From Cranoglanis bouderius (lineage: Eukaryota; Chordata; Actinopteri; Siluriformes; Cranoglanididae): a stretch of DNA of 64,000 nt. The position numbers and the translations under genes are program-made. The stretch is from the NCBI GenBank assembly GCA_023630585.1, contig CM042539.1, positions 22,015,755 through 22,079,754 of the forward strand, written 5' to 3'. The notes beneath the pieces are model-generated. The model did not search any database. It saw nothing but the letters and a program-made list of their open reading frames with translations, and was not told the DNA's origin. Of the stretch, positions 35,423 through 46,400 are shown in pieces; within the stretch, counting starts at the first letter, position 1, and every line of letters begins with the position of its first letter.

Positions 35423-35879
35423 AGGTTCCCATGGTTTTCGTTGAACAGATGTGTACTTTCAAAATGCACCTGCATGATAGGTGTACAAATGGTGTACATA
35501 CAAGACGAACTCCAGATGGTGTAAAGGTTGCTGAAGGTGGCTGGGCCACAGCTGCAGTGTGGTGGGGAGTTAAGCATATGTGGAATGTTGAGCAGTAGGT
35601 AGAGCACAGCTATACGGGGTTTTGCTGCCGCAGTTAGGTATGAGGGGGAAGGGTGGTGGGACAGGGAAAGTGTCAGGGGATGCATAGTTTTCCTCATGTC
35701 TGACATAGAAAATTAACATTTAATCAACATTTCATTTGACATGGAAACATGACTAACTTAATTTAATCAGTTGAAAGATTTAGTTTTTACTTTTTAATAT
35801 TGCACTGGATGCTAAACTGAAATGACTGGATGGTTTTTTTTTTGTTTGTTTTTTTTTTTAAAGCCTATTCGATTAATGT

Positions 35880-36095
35880 GTAACACATTAATTTGCTAGA
35901 CAAATGAAGAACAGACCTTGTAGATTTGTAACGAGTACGTTAAAGGTAAATAAAGATGTTAGGAGTAAAAAGCACGTTTTTCACTTGGAAATGTAAGTAA
36001 ATTAAATTTTAATAAACTCAAGTATTATAAATGCTCCAAAATAATACTTAAGCATACTAATGAAGTGCCATTACTCAAGTATTTTTTATCCCTGT
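35880..36095. mobile_element. hAT-like fragment
   Basis: AATACTTAAGCATACTAATG, GCCATTACTCAAGTATTTTT and the upstream AAACTCAAGTATTATAAATG resemble the ACTCAAGTA-rich ends of the hAT-like elements in this window. No ends or duplication could be placed. Confidence 0.4.
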
Positions 36096-36487
36096 TGCTC
36101 TTTGGTTATAAATTAAGACCCACACACCAATAACATTTCTAAATTGACTTCTGTGACAAACGTTCATTGGCTTGTGTTCTATTAAGCTGTTGATGTTGAT
36201 AGGGAATGTGGGTGAGATCTGTGCTCATTGAGGGCCACCTATTGGCCAGGGTCCATGGTGATGAGTTACAGTAAATGTTTATTTCAGCCAGATTCCAGAC
36301 CGCAGATTCATGGCCGCATTAAGTTGCATTTTGCATTGTGCCGCCTCGCTTTCCTACACCTGGCCCAGAGACTGAAGGTTGTTAGGGCAGTGAGGATGAT
36401 TGATAGAGTGTAGGTTACTGAAGGTCTGCTCAAGGCCGCTGGTGCTGCAGCGCTATGCTGTTACCTAATGTCCTGTGAAAAGCAACA

Positions 36488-37255
36488 ATCCCTCTATCTC
36501 CACCCCCTTTCTCCATCCCTCTCTCTCTACCCCCTCTCCATCTCTCTCTTTCTACCCCATGTCCATCCCTTTCTCTGCATCCCTCAACATCTCTCTCTCC
36601 AGCCCTCTATCTACTGTACCTCTCTCTTTCCAAACCTCTCTTGCAACCATTTTCTGTCCACCCCTCCACAACTTTCCATTCATCCCTCTCTCTCTACCCC
36701 CTCTCCATCCCTCTTTCCACCCCTCTCTATCTATTCCTCTCTCTCTACCCTGTCTCTCCATTCCTCTTTCTCCACCCCTTCTCTCCATCTCTACCCCTCT
36801 CACTCCACCCCCCTCTTTATCCATCCCCTCTCTCTACCCCTCTCTGTCCAACCCTTTCTCTCCACCCATCCACAACTCTCTCTCTATCCCTCTCTCTCTC
36901 TATGCCTCTCTGCCCATCCCTTTCTCGTCATCCCTCCGCAACTCTCTATCTACCCTTCTCTTTCTATCCAACCATCCACTACTTTCCATTCATCCCTCTC
37001 TCTCTACCCTCTCTCTCCATTCCTCTTTCTCCACCCCCTCTCTGTCCATCCCTTTCTCCCTACCCATCCACAACTCTCTCTCTATCCCTCTCTGCCCATC
37101 CCTTTCTCATCATCCCTCCACAACTCTCTCTATCTAACCTTATCTTTCTATCCCTCTCTTGCTACCCCTTTCCCTTTCTCTCCATTTTCTACCCCACCCC
37201 TCTCTCTCGAGATCTCTCTTAACCCCTCTCTCCACCCCTCTCTCTATCCCTCACT
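36488..37255. repeat. Polypyrimidine minisatellite (770 bp)
   Basis: The plus strand is almost purely C and T with some A and nearly no G, built from variants of CCATCCCTCTCTCTCTACCC. Larger units also recur, for example CCACCCATCCACAACTCTCT at about 36860 and 37065. It is open in all three plus frames for 190-267 codons of Ser/Pro/Leu, which is a composition effect and not a protein. Confidence 0.92.
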
Positions 37256-37794
37256 TACATCTTGCTCATAAATGTGTTGTGTCAATTTATGAATTTTAAT
37301 ACTATAAACACAGTAGAATTAAAGTTGAACTGCCCCATACTGAATTACATGATATCTCAGCATTTGGTATATCACATTTAAACAGCTGTAAATTAATTCC
37401 TAAGATTGACTTATTGGTTGCTTTAAATGTATCTTTAACACTTCGTATTGTTTCAGACATGAATACAGCAGTGCAGTGATGCTTCCATTGTTTTCTTAGA
37501 GGATGTTGCCATCTCTTGGTGTTTCTGTAGCATTGTTCAATGTACATGGCAGTGTACTTTATACCAGGGCTTTATACCCCTTAAAATGTACAATAAATCC
37601 CACCAATCCCTCAGTCCAAACCTATTTTATAAATATAATCCAGCTATGTATACATCTGCAATAATATTTTGTCTATTTATTGGAGTCACAGATGGTTTTT
37701 TAAAGTGTGCCCCTGGGTTGATGCTTCAAAAATAGGTCTTCAAGGAGCTGGTGAGGTCTCCAAAATAAAGTCTGCAGCAAGACATGGACGTATC

Positions 37795-38400
37795 TCTACA
37801 TTTATATTTACATAATTTGGAAGATGTCCTTATCCAGAGCAGCTTACAGATACTCAAAAGTAGATGCTCATACTGGTACAAATAGGTCATGGTCTATGAA
37901 TACTATCAAGTTAAAACCCTGTTGAAACAAGTCAAGGATTTTTAATTAGTGCCCATATAAATGCATGTTGAAGAGGTAGGTCTTGACTCTTCCTTTGAAG
38001 ACAACTAGTCTTGATGCATGCCTTCCTTGTATCTTGAGGGATGGTGGACAGGTTGAGTTGTGCTAGAGACTTGAAGGAAACTGGGTGCAGAGCAGGGTTT
38101 GATACGTACCTTCAGGTAGGTGGGCACTGGTCTGTTTTTGGCTTTGTATGTAAGTATCAGTGTTTAAAATCTTATGTGGGGGACTACAGGAAGCTAGTGG
38201 AGGGAACACAGCAATGGGGTGATGTGGGAGATTGAAAACAAGGCATGTAGCTGTGTTCTGGTTCAGTTGCAGGGGTCAGATGGGATGCAGGGTAAGACCT
38301 GCCGGAAGATAGTTACAGCAGACCAATCTCTTAATATAAGGTTCCTTGTGCTGACAGTGACTGCAAACTAGGTAAAAAGAGAGCTGTTGGGATTCCATTA
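37795..38400. repeat. Interspersed repeat common in fish, family not named
   Basis: Recognisable strings are GATGTCCTTATCCAGAGCAG, AGGTAGGTCTTGACTCTTCC, GTGTTTAAAATCTTATGTGG, ACTACAGGAAGCTAGTGGAG and GACCTGCCGGAAGATAGTTA. I know this chain from many teleost genomes as a long repeated block. Ends were not found. Confidence 0.5.
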
Positions 38401-38456
38401 TGGCAAGGCTGGATGGCATTAAAGCCTATGCTGACCAGCTCTCTCATGTTTGTGCA

Positions 38457-38525
38457 TGGTGCCCTGTGATGGACTGGCATCCAAGGTGTGTTCCTGCCTC
38501 ATGCCCATTGTTTCCAGGATAACCA
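38457..38525. repeat. SINE/LINE tail-like fragment
   Basis: GTGCCCTGTGATGGACTGGC and TTCCTGCCTCATGCCCATTG resemble the 3' part shared by many fish SINEs. No tRNA-like head was seen. Confidence 0.4.
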
Positions 38526-38559
38526 GGTCCCAGTTTGTGCATATGTGAAACAGTCAGAC

Positions 38560-39190
38560 CAGCTGATGAGCAGCACAGGGGCTCCACAGGGGAAGGTGCA
38601 TCAGTGATGGGCAGGAGACAGAGTATAGAGCTGTGATCAACAGCTTCATTGAATGTTGTGTGTGAGGAACAACTTACAGCTCAATGAGGCCACTTCAAAG
38701 GCATGGTGATTTACTTTAGAAAGATGGACTTTAGGTAGATGGACTTTGTGCCTATCCTGGATGTGTAGGTGATGAAGACCTACAAGAATCTAGGGGTGTA
38801 CCTAAACCACAGTCTTGATTCGATGTATCAATGGATATGCTAGCAGACTGAACAACCTAATTGGGAATACTGGACATTGGGACCAATTTGGACTCCCTGG
38901 TATTAGAGATTCAGGAGAGGATTGTGGCTAAACTGTTGCAGATCATAACAATGTCTCCCACCCCTTCCATGACTGTGAAACTACAGAGGACTTTTAGCTA
39001 CAGATGAATCTAACCCTGCCTTTGTCCATGGCCTGCCTATAGACAGGGCATAAAGAGCAACTGTAAATTAATGAGCTGGAGGATAGGTTTTTCTTTCAGG
39101 TTGTAGTAAAATGTTAGTAACCCAATATGTTTTAACCCCCTATACAGTGGTCTGAACAGTGACTCATACAGGACAATTGGATATTTATCT
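38560..39190 (+). pseudogene. Heavily decayed non-LTR reverse transcriptase
   Basis: In shifted plus frames GAPQGKV is visible near 38580 (RT motif GAPQG), then EYRAVINSFIE, NNLQLN, TYKNLGVYLNHSLDS around 38780, and a tail like RFFFQVVV near 39090. The order matches fish LINE ORF2. Stops and frameshifts occur every few codons. Confidence 0.55.
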
Positions 39191-39267
39191 AAATATTAAT
39201 CCAAATAATTTTAGGAAGTCCTATTCTTTCAGATGTTTTCACCATGTTTCCAAGAGAAAGCGACATC

Positions 39268-39998
39268 TGTTACGTAAACTAGAGGAAGGGGAGTCAGGAT
39301 GCATGTGCTGGGGAAACGTCAGTTTATTAGGGACATGATGTTCAAAAATAAAGGAATACAAAAAGACAGCAAGCCATAATCCCTTGAAAGAAAAGCAGTA
39401 TCCAAAATGTGATAATCCTTAATAAATGAGGCAGTAATCCAAATGAGAATGTCCATGAAACAAACCAGCAGTTATAATCCAAACAAACATAATTCAAATG
39501 ACGAAAACAAAACAAATGGAACAAAACACACGAGGCAAGGAGGTGGTTTGGGAACCACGAACAATGAGCTACAGAGATCGAACTACGAACAACTTACGTT
39601 AAACTATTCTAAACTAATACTCCGCAAGGAAGCGGAAACAGAGCAGGGTTTTTAAACACACACAAATCATTGACACCTGAAACTCATCATGACACTCAAT
39701 AAACAAGAACCGATGACAGAACGGGGACAGAGACATGACGTAAACCAAGGAACCAGTAAACATAAAGGAGGCAGAGACATGACACAAACCAAAACACAAG
39801 CACATGGAAAACCACAGGAGGCAGAGACATGATGTGAACGAAAACAAACACACATGGCAAAGAAAACTAACGTGAGTTCATGAATGAAAACAGTCCGGAG
39901 CTTTTTATGAATAGTCTGGCATGCGCTCAGTGGAATGCGGAAGTACGCTACTCCGCTAGCCTCCGCTAGCTGTGTAGCGAGAGAGAGGGAACCTAACA
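39268..39998 (-). repeat. Solo LTR with perfect 5-bp target duplication
   Basis: On the plus strand it begins TGTTACGTAAAC and ends GGGAACCTAACA, and it is flanked by ACATC on both sides (39263-39267 and 39999-40003). Read on the minus strand it starts TGTTAGGTTCCCTCTC and contains TTCACATCATGTCTCTGCC and GCATCCTGACTCCCC, parallel to the solo LTR at 11754, so it lies in the opposite orientation. A 60-bp subrepeat with GGAGGCAGAGACATGA occurs twice (39765 and 39817). No internal region remains. Confidence 0.88.
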
Positions 39999-40002
39999 AC
40001 AT

Positions 40003-41812
40003 CCCAGATAGCAAGCACATTTGGGCCGATTCTGGTAGAAATGCGCCACTGTCGGGTCAATGCCGGCATCGGTGAAAAGATAATTGGCCAGAGCCCTGCC
40101 GACTATTCACACCACATCTGGCTGACAAATGGCCCTATGTGGGCCAATCTCGGCTGAAAGCAGGTGTGCTTGCGGCAGCTCCATACTTGGTTTAGCTGTG
40201 TGTATCTACTTTCGGCCTGAGTTCATGTCATGTCACAGTCAGGCCACATCTAGAATTAAGGAACTCAGCCGCCTGAAAAAAATAGAGAAAAAGTTTTGGC
40301 GGTTAGATCGGTTAGGGTCCTCTAGGCTGCAGTCGAGTCTTCATTTTCAAGAGGAATCATTTCAGCTGAAAAAAGGTAAGTAATTCAACTTAGTAATTTC
40401 AGTCTACAGTACTGTTTGATGTTTAAAATGTCAAGAAGAAAATGTTTTTATATCTTCATAACGGTATGTGAGATGGCGACAAGAACATAACGTCAGAAAA
40501 CCCACAGCTTGATATCTCTTAACATTCATTAAATCTAAATACCTTGTCTTTATTAGAAAAACTCCTGATTATGCACTGCACTATATTATATTCATGAGAA
40601 AGTTGAATTTTGTATTTGTATTATTTGATTTCATTCAATTCAATTTCAAATTCAATTCATCGTTTTCAACGAGTGATTAAAAGAACCGGTTCATATGAGT
40701 CATCTTTGTCGGATACGCTGGTGGCTCTGTCTTATTTTATTATATTTATTTTATTTTACACAATGTTTATGGCTTATGTACTTTCCTTATAAGTAGCCTA
40801 CAGACTCATGTAAAGACTCGTTTGTCATTTTGGGATGTGCATAGTATTTGTGCTTCTGGTGAGGCTTGAGATTACGGAATTTAGCATAGTTGGTAGCGTG
40901 TTCATCTTCCGTGCCTGAGGCGCGAGCTTGTTTCCTTCTTTCTTTAATGAATAAAGATAATTAAAACTATTTAAACACGAACTTACTTTCATTCATGTTT
41001 TATGCTAGGACTAGGGTTAGTCATTTAGTAATTTACGCGTAGGTCCGACGCAGAAGTATAAATCAGCCTTTAGCGTGTCTCAAATTGCAGGAGAAATTGT
41101 CAACTGTTTTGGCTCTGAGAGACTTGAGTTATAAAATTGTGCAGTAGCCAGTGTATCCCATTTCTGTCAGAGTTTAATTTCTTGATGATTTTTCTACTTA
41201 TGTTCATTAGATGCTGTCCGAAATAACCCATTATCATCAACAAATGCTGAAATTGACGGTGATGAAAAGGTGGCTGCAGTTGGCTTCAGACGGTGAAGGA
41301 GGACGGAAGTAGCAGTAGCTTGCCCTTGATATACACACATTACATTGCATTCTAACTGATAAAAAATAATCTGTTCTACATGTTAATTTCATGTTTTTGC
41401 TTTGTTCATTTATGTCATTGTTGTGTATGCATTGTTGTTAAAAGTTAATGTTTAATGTAATTCTTGAAATTTGATGGGCTGCAAAATATTTTTGTACAGT
41501 TTTAATATTTTCTGAGTTGAACTTAAAAATAAAAATAAAAAATCATTGATTTAAACTGCTTTATTGTTGTCATTTTACTTGAATATGACAATTTTGAATG
41601 AATTATGAAAAAATGAATGTGGTAAATTTAATAATGTCTGGGTAAAATCCAGGTCACACTTATCATTGGGCCAGATCTGGGCTACATCCATTAGTTCTGC
41701 TCAGTTTACAGTGTGTGGGCCAGATCTTGGCCGAGGACCCAGGCATATACTGGGCCAGAACTAAAGCAACTATGTGGCCCACAAGTGGGCCAGACAAATT
41801 TTGCTATCTGGG
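40003..41812. mobile_element. 1.8-kb element with CCCAGATAGCAA terminal inverted repeats
   Basis: The left end CCCAGATAGCAAGCAC and the right end TTTTGCTATCTGGG are inverted copies. AT flanks both sides (before the adjacent LTR insertion on the left, and at 41813-41814). Both ends are rich in TGGGCC/GGCCCA motifs. The interior is AT-rich except for an exon-like ORF at 40245-40375. No transposase was recognised, so it looks non-autonomous; the superfamily is unresolved. Confidence 0.65.
40245..40383 (+). other. Exon-like ORF segment inside the 1.8-kb element
   Basis: The frame encodes a Lys/Leu/Arg-rich stretch (IKELSRLKKIEKKFWRLDRL...) and meets a good splice donor, AAAAG|GTAAGTAAT, at 40376. 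A candidate acceptor (TTCATTAG) lies at about 41209, followed by an ORF-like piece with VSEITHYHQQ-type content ending near 41300. It might be a captured host exon or an accessory ORF of the element family. I do not recognise the protein. Confidence 0.3.
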
Positions 41813-41842
41813 ATATTTAGAAAGCCTTTAATGTCACATATA

Positions 41843-42347
41843 CACTATATTGTCAACAGTATGTGGACACCTGACCATCACACCCATATGTGGGTCTTCC
41901 CCAAACAGATGCCACAACGTTGTAAGCACATTTGTGTATAATGTCTTTGTATGCTGTAGCATTAACATTTCCCTTCACTGGAACTAAAGAGCCCAAATCT
42001 GTTTCATCATGACATTGAGCTGCGAGATCCATAAAGTCATAGTTTGCCAAGGCTGATCTGTTTGATGTGGCCTGAGCCCTGACCTCAACCTCAATGAACA
42101 CCTTTGGGATGAATTGGAACACCAACTGCGCACCAGGCACTAATCCCTGACCTCACTAATACTCTTGTAGCTGAATGAGCAAAAATACCCACAGCAGCAC
42201 TCCAAAATCTAGTGGAAAGCCTTCCCAGAAGAGTGGATGCTGTTATAACAGCAAAAAGGGACCAACTTGATGTTAATGCCCATGGTTTTGGAATGGTCAC
42301 ATATGGCTGTGATAGTCAGGTGTCCACAAACTTTTGGCCATATAGTG
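41843..42347 (+). mobile_element. Tc1-like element, family F, internally deleted
   Basis: The ends CACTATATTGTCAACAGTAT and, inverted, CACTATATGGCCAAAAGTTT are bounded by TA. GTGGACACCTGACCATCA lies inside the left end and GTCAGGTGTCCACAAAC inside the right. The plus strand keeps a C-terminal transposase fossil: NEHLWDELEHQLRTRH near 42095 and, in a shifted frame, NLVESLPRRVDAVITAKR at 42205-42260. About 505 bp of an original length of perhaps 1.5 kb. Confidence 0.85.
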
Positions 42348-42350
42348 TAC

Positions 42351-42460
42351 ATATGCGCTACAGTGAAATTCTTTTCATCACACATATGTGCTTGGCTACA
42401 TCTTGGTGGTGCCGGGGCTTGAACTCACAACCTTCTGATCAGTAGGCTGGAGCCACCATT
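42351..42460 (-). mobile_element. SINE fragment, third type
   Basis: CAGTGAAATTCTTTTCATC followed by GCCGGGGCTTGAACTCACAA and CTTCTGATCAGTAG parallels the fuller copy at 58245-58456; the minus strand carries a B-box-like GTTCAAGCC. Confidence 0.55.
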
Positions 42461-42479
42461 TCCCCCACAAGATTCACCC

Positions 42480-42528
42480 TTGATGGCATCACCCCAGCGA
42501 CAAGGACAGGTACAGTTTAGTAGTATTG
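42480..42528. mobile_element. End fragment of the MITE seen whole at 53234
   Basis: ACCCCAGCGACAAGGACAGG followed by TACAGTTTAGTAGT matches the terminal repeat ACCTCAGCGACAAGGAAAAA, GTACAGTTTGGTAGT of the copy at 53234-54026. Confidence 0.5.
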
Positions 42529-42649
42529 TTTTCTGATAGTGTGTTTCTTTTGTCGTTCTTGATTGTATTTCTTACTATCATAACAGTTTACTCTGCATTT
42601 AACTCAACATGGCAACTCTCAGCCCCCAAACCTGAAAGCACGAGAATAA

Positions 42650-43373
42650 CGTTTGAATGGACCAATGAGCGCGCGTGCACGCCACGTCATTAGAACCTTC
42701 TGGATTTGAACCAATCATTCATATAGTGACGTAATCAAGTCGTGTAGTAAATAAACCGAATGGACGTACAAGCTAAAAATGACTGACACAACAACTTGGA
42801 GTATTTCTGACCAAAACCTTGGACTATATCGCTTTTGGTTTCGACAAGGCCGTTTCTAAACCGATTTATTTGTCTCCCGCAATACTATATTCGTGTATAT
42901 TCACTACTACTGGCAGTTTTGTTCAGTTTAACTATGAATGACTAGTTTAGCATGAAGCTAGCTGCCTGCTTGATGTTTCATTAAATACGTCAGTGCAGGG
43001 AATACTTCATACATTACTACAAAGCGAATATATACAGTTAGGTACTGTTCTGAACTTAAACTGAGTCTACTTTCCAACATAATACTGGGCACACAGTAAC
43101 GTTAAACAGCTGTAGCTATTCTATTTAGCAAGCTAGCTTGTTAGGTAACAGAGCTTTTCTTTTGTGATCTTTATGGTGAAAAGACTCGTACAACATCAAA
43201 TTATCAACCAAATTTCCGTACCTAACGTCAAAGCTCGTCGTTAGCTAGGAACAGCTAACCCTTAACGAATGAATGTCTTGAGGCGAGTGTAAGCTATCTA
43301 AGTTAGCTCAAAGCGCGAGCAGAGCTCACGCGCGGTTTTTAAAGCTGCAAGAGGAAAAAGAAGGATAATAAAA
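42650..43373 (+). promoter_or_regulatory. Candidate promoter and 5' UTR region of mindy3
   Basis: Within 42655-42740 there are two CCAAT boxes (42662-42666, 42711-42715), a CRE-like TGACGTAA (42727-42734) and CACGTCAT (42683-42690), in a GCGCGCGTGCACG context. No TATA box was found at a sensible distance. CpG-containing motifs increase again at 43290-43340 just before the start codon. The start site cannot be set from sequence; the distance of about 640 bp to the ATG would require a long 5' UTR or an upstream noncoding exon. Confidence 0.45.
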
Positions 43374-43470
43374 ATGTCGGATTTAAGCCGAGAAGTTGTG
43401 GAGCTTGTGTGGGGGAAACAGGCGAGGAGCAGCGGAGTGTCTGCGTCTCTGTTCCGCAGGTGGACCCAAG
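43374..43470 (+). CDS. mindy3: mindy3 exon 1 (coding part)
   Basis: 97 coding bases, from ATG to a GTAACC donor, phase 1. Encodes residues 1-33 (MSDLSREVVELVWG at the start). The start is chosen because it matches the family N-terminus. Confidence 0.93.
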
Positions 43471-46400
43471 GTAACCGGATTCACGTTGCTTTCACTGTGT
43501 AACAAGTGTTTTGTCATCCTGTCCACATTTACACGCGCCGTGGGGGATTGAATCACGTGCCGCACTGGAGATACACCCACCGGCCACTTTATTAGGAATA
43601 CCTATACTCCTAATCAGTCATGCGTTTATACAGTCAGCCAATCACGTGGCTCATGCAGATGCAGGTCAAGAACTTCAACTAACGTCAAACATCAGAATAA
43701 GGGAAAATGTGATCTCGGTGACTTGACTATGGCTTGTCTGTTGGTGCCAGATGGGCTGGTTTGAGAAACTTATGATCTTTTGAGATTTTCATGCATAACA
43801 GTCTATACTACAGTCGATAGCGTTAAGGTAACTCATATAACCACTCTTTACAGCTGTGGTGAGCAGAAAAGAATCTCAGAAAGCACAACAGTTGAACCTT
43901 GAGGCCTTGAAGCTGAAGACTGCATCAGGTTCTGGTCTTGTCGGTGAATACCAGGAACAGGAGGCTACAATGGGCACAACCTGGCTAAAATGGGATAGTT
44001 AAAGTTTGGAAAAATGTCACGTGATGAGTGTTGATTTCTGTTGCAACATGCAGGGTCAGAGTTTGAATCCATGGACCTGACCTTCCTTGAGTCAGTCAGT
44101 TCAGGCTGGTGGTGGTGGTGTAATGGTGTGGGGAATTTTTTTTTATTTTTATTTTTTATTTATTTTATTTTATTTTTTTTGGGGGGGGATGCCACAGCCT
44201 GTCTCAATATTGTTTCTGACTACGTGCAACTCTTTATGGCCACAATTGACCCATCTTCTAATGGCTTCTTCCAGTATGAAAATGCACCATGTCACAACAT
44301 CACAAGTCATCTCAAACTGGATCCAGGGCTGCACAATATATCAAAATATTGCAGATGTACATATCGCAAGGGCTTGCGATAACTGAATGATTTCAATACT
44401 TCAAAAAGTTACGAAAAGTCAAAGTTTTAGGGTATTATCATATTGCATATCACTAACCAATATTAGTGGTGTGTACCTAATAAAACTGCCATCGTGTGTA
44501 TGTCAACACAGTAAAGTGTAATGCAAGTATAATGACTGATTATAAAACACCCAAATCATGTAAACATTTTTTTTCCTCCATGCCACAACATTCATACATC
44601 CAAGAAAACTATACAGTGATGGTTTATTGGAAATATTGCATGCAACACTGGGTAAGATTGTGTGATAATGTGGTCACTTGCTAGGACTGCTGTGTATAGA
44701 AGTGCCTTAATGGTTATGCCTGAGCATTGGATTGGATTACCCCCTGTGTGGGGGGGTAAATGGATTTGTAATGAATTCTTTCCATCTTTTCTGCAGGTTT
44801 TGTCTTCAGTGAGACGGAGCACAGTGCACTGGAGCAGTTTGAAGGTGGACCATGTGCTGTGATCGCACCTGTGCAGGTTATAATTATGGTTTGAACATAT
44901 TCAATAGTGTAATGGAAATGTTTTTTGAATCTGTAAAAAGGGTAAGCATTTGAATAGATTTGGAAAATAACACATTGTGGCACACATTGTGGAGCATTAC
45001 AATATGAATTTGTTCATCGTTAGAGTATGGAAGTACAACTAGATCTTGGTGTAAGTGGTGCAAGAAAGGTTCACTCTTAATCATTTGGAACCTTTGGGTG
45101 AATTTGGGACTTTGAAGAAAATTGGTAGATTATTACCTAAATAAAATTTAGGTCTTTGAAAACCCAATGGACGTCACTGTGGCTGAATTCTGACAAACGA
45201 CCAAAAAACATAAACAGGTTTTCCTCAAAATATGGTTTTATAGGGATACATGATCCAAAAGAGAAACATATTCCAGTTCATGAAAGCCTGTAGTTCTGCA
45301 CTCACTGACAAATTTATTAGGTACACCTCCTCATTCATGCAACTATCTAATTAGCCAGTCATGCAGCAGTAGAACAATGCATAAAATCCTGAAGATACAG
45401 GTCTAGAGCTTTGGTTAATGTTCACATCAAACATCGTCTGGTCTTTTTTTCGACCTTCAACTGACCAGTCTCGCCTCTGTAGCTTCAGCTTCCTGTTCTT
45501 GACTGTCAGGAGTGGAACCTGATGTAGTCTTCTGCTGTTCAACCCTCCTCAGGGTACATTGTGTTTTCTGAATTGCTTTTCAGCCCACCACATTAGTAAA
45601 AGTGGTTATTTGAGTTAATATAGAATTCCTTTCAGCTTAAACTAGTCTGGCCATACTCCTCTGACCTCTTCCACCAACAAGGCGTTTCCGCCTGCAGAAC
45701 TGTTGCTCACTAGATGTTTTTTTGTGTGAAGTCTAGAGACTGTCATGTGTGAAAATCCCAGATCATCAGCCATGTCTGAAATACTCAAACCAGCCATCTG
45801 GCACCAACAACCATGCCATGGTCAAAGGCACTGAAATCACATTCTCCCCCATTCTGATGTCTGATGTGAATATCAGCTGAAACTCTTGACCTGTATCTGC
45901 ATGACTTTATGCATTGCGCTGCTGCCACATGATTGACTGATTGGATAATTGCACGAATGAGCAGCTGCACAGGTGTTGTATAATAGAACATTTCAAAATA
46001 CCACAGTGTGAAGGGTTTTTCCAGGCCGCCACACAAATAAGTCTTCTTGGTAAGGAGTATGAGGCTCATGAAAATTATTGCCATTTATTCTTGTCAAAGA
46101 TTATCCATGTAGACACCAGGGCCCATATTTATAAAATCGCCTAATGTTTCTGTCTAAGAGTAATTCATAAAGCATGAAAAATAAATCTGAACCTGCTAAA
46201 ACTAGCAGCTCCTGTGCTTGATATATTTAATGACAGCAAGCTTTAAAAAGGTAACATGTCGATTCCTGGACTATATCAGTGGAGTCACCTCGCATATTAT
46301 ATAACGCAGTACTGCTGGAGATCAAAGTTTACACATACTCTACTTTGGTCACATGAAACCTGCACTTGTGCAGCAAAGGCAAACTGCAAATATCACACAT

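Noticed and set aside
36468..37271. A 267-codon plus-strand ORF and two more of 220 and 193 codons in other frames
   Set aside because: All three frames are open together because the strand is nearly free of G; the peptides are Ser/Pro/Leu repeats from a polypyrimidine minisatellite.
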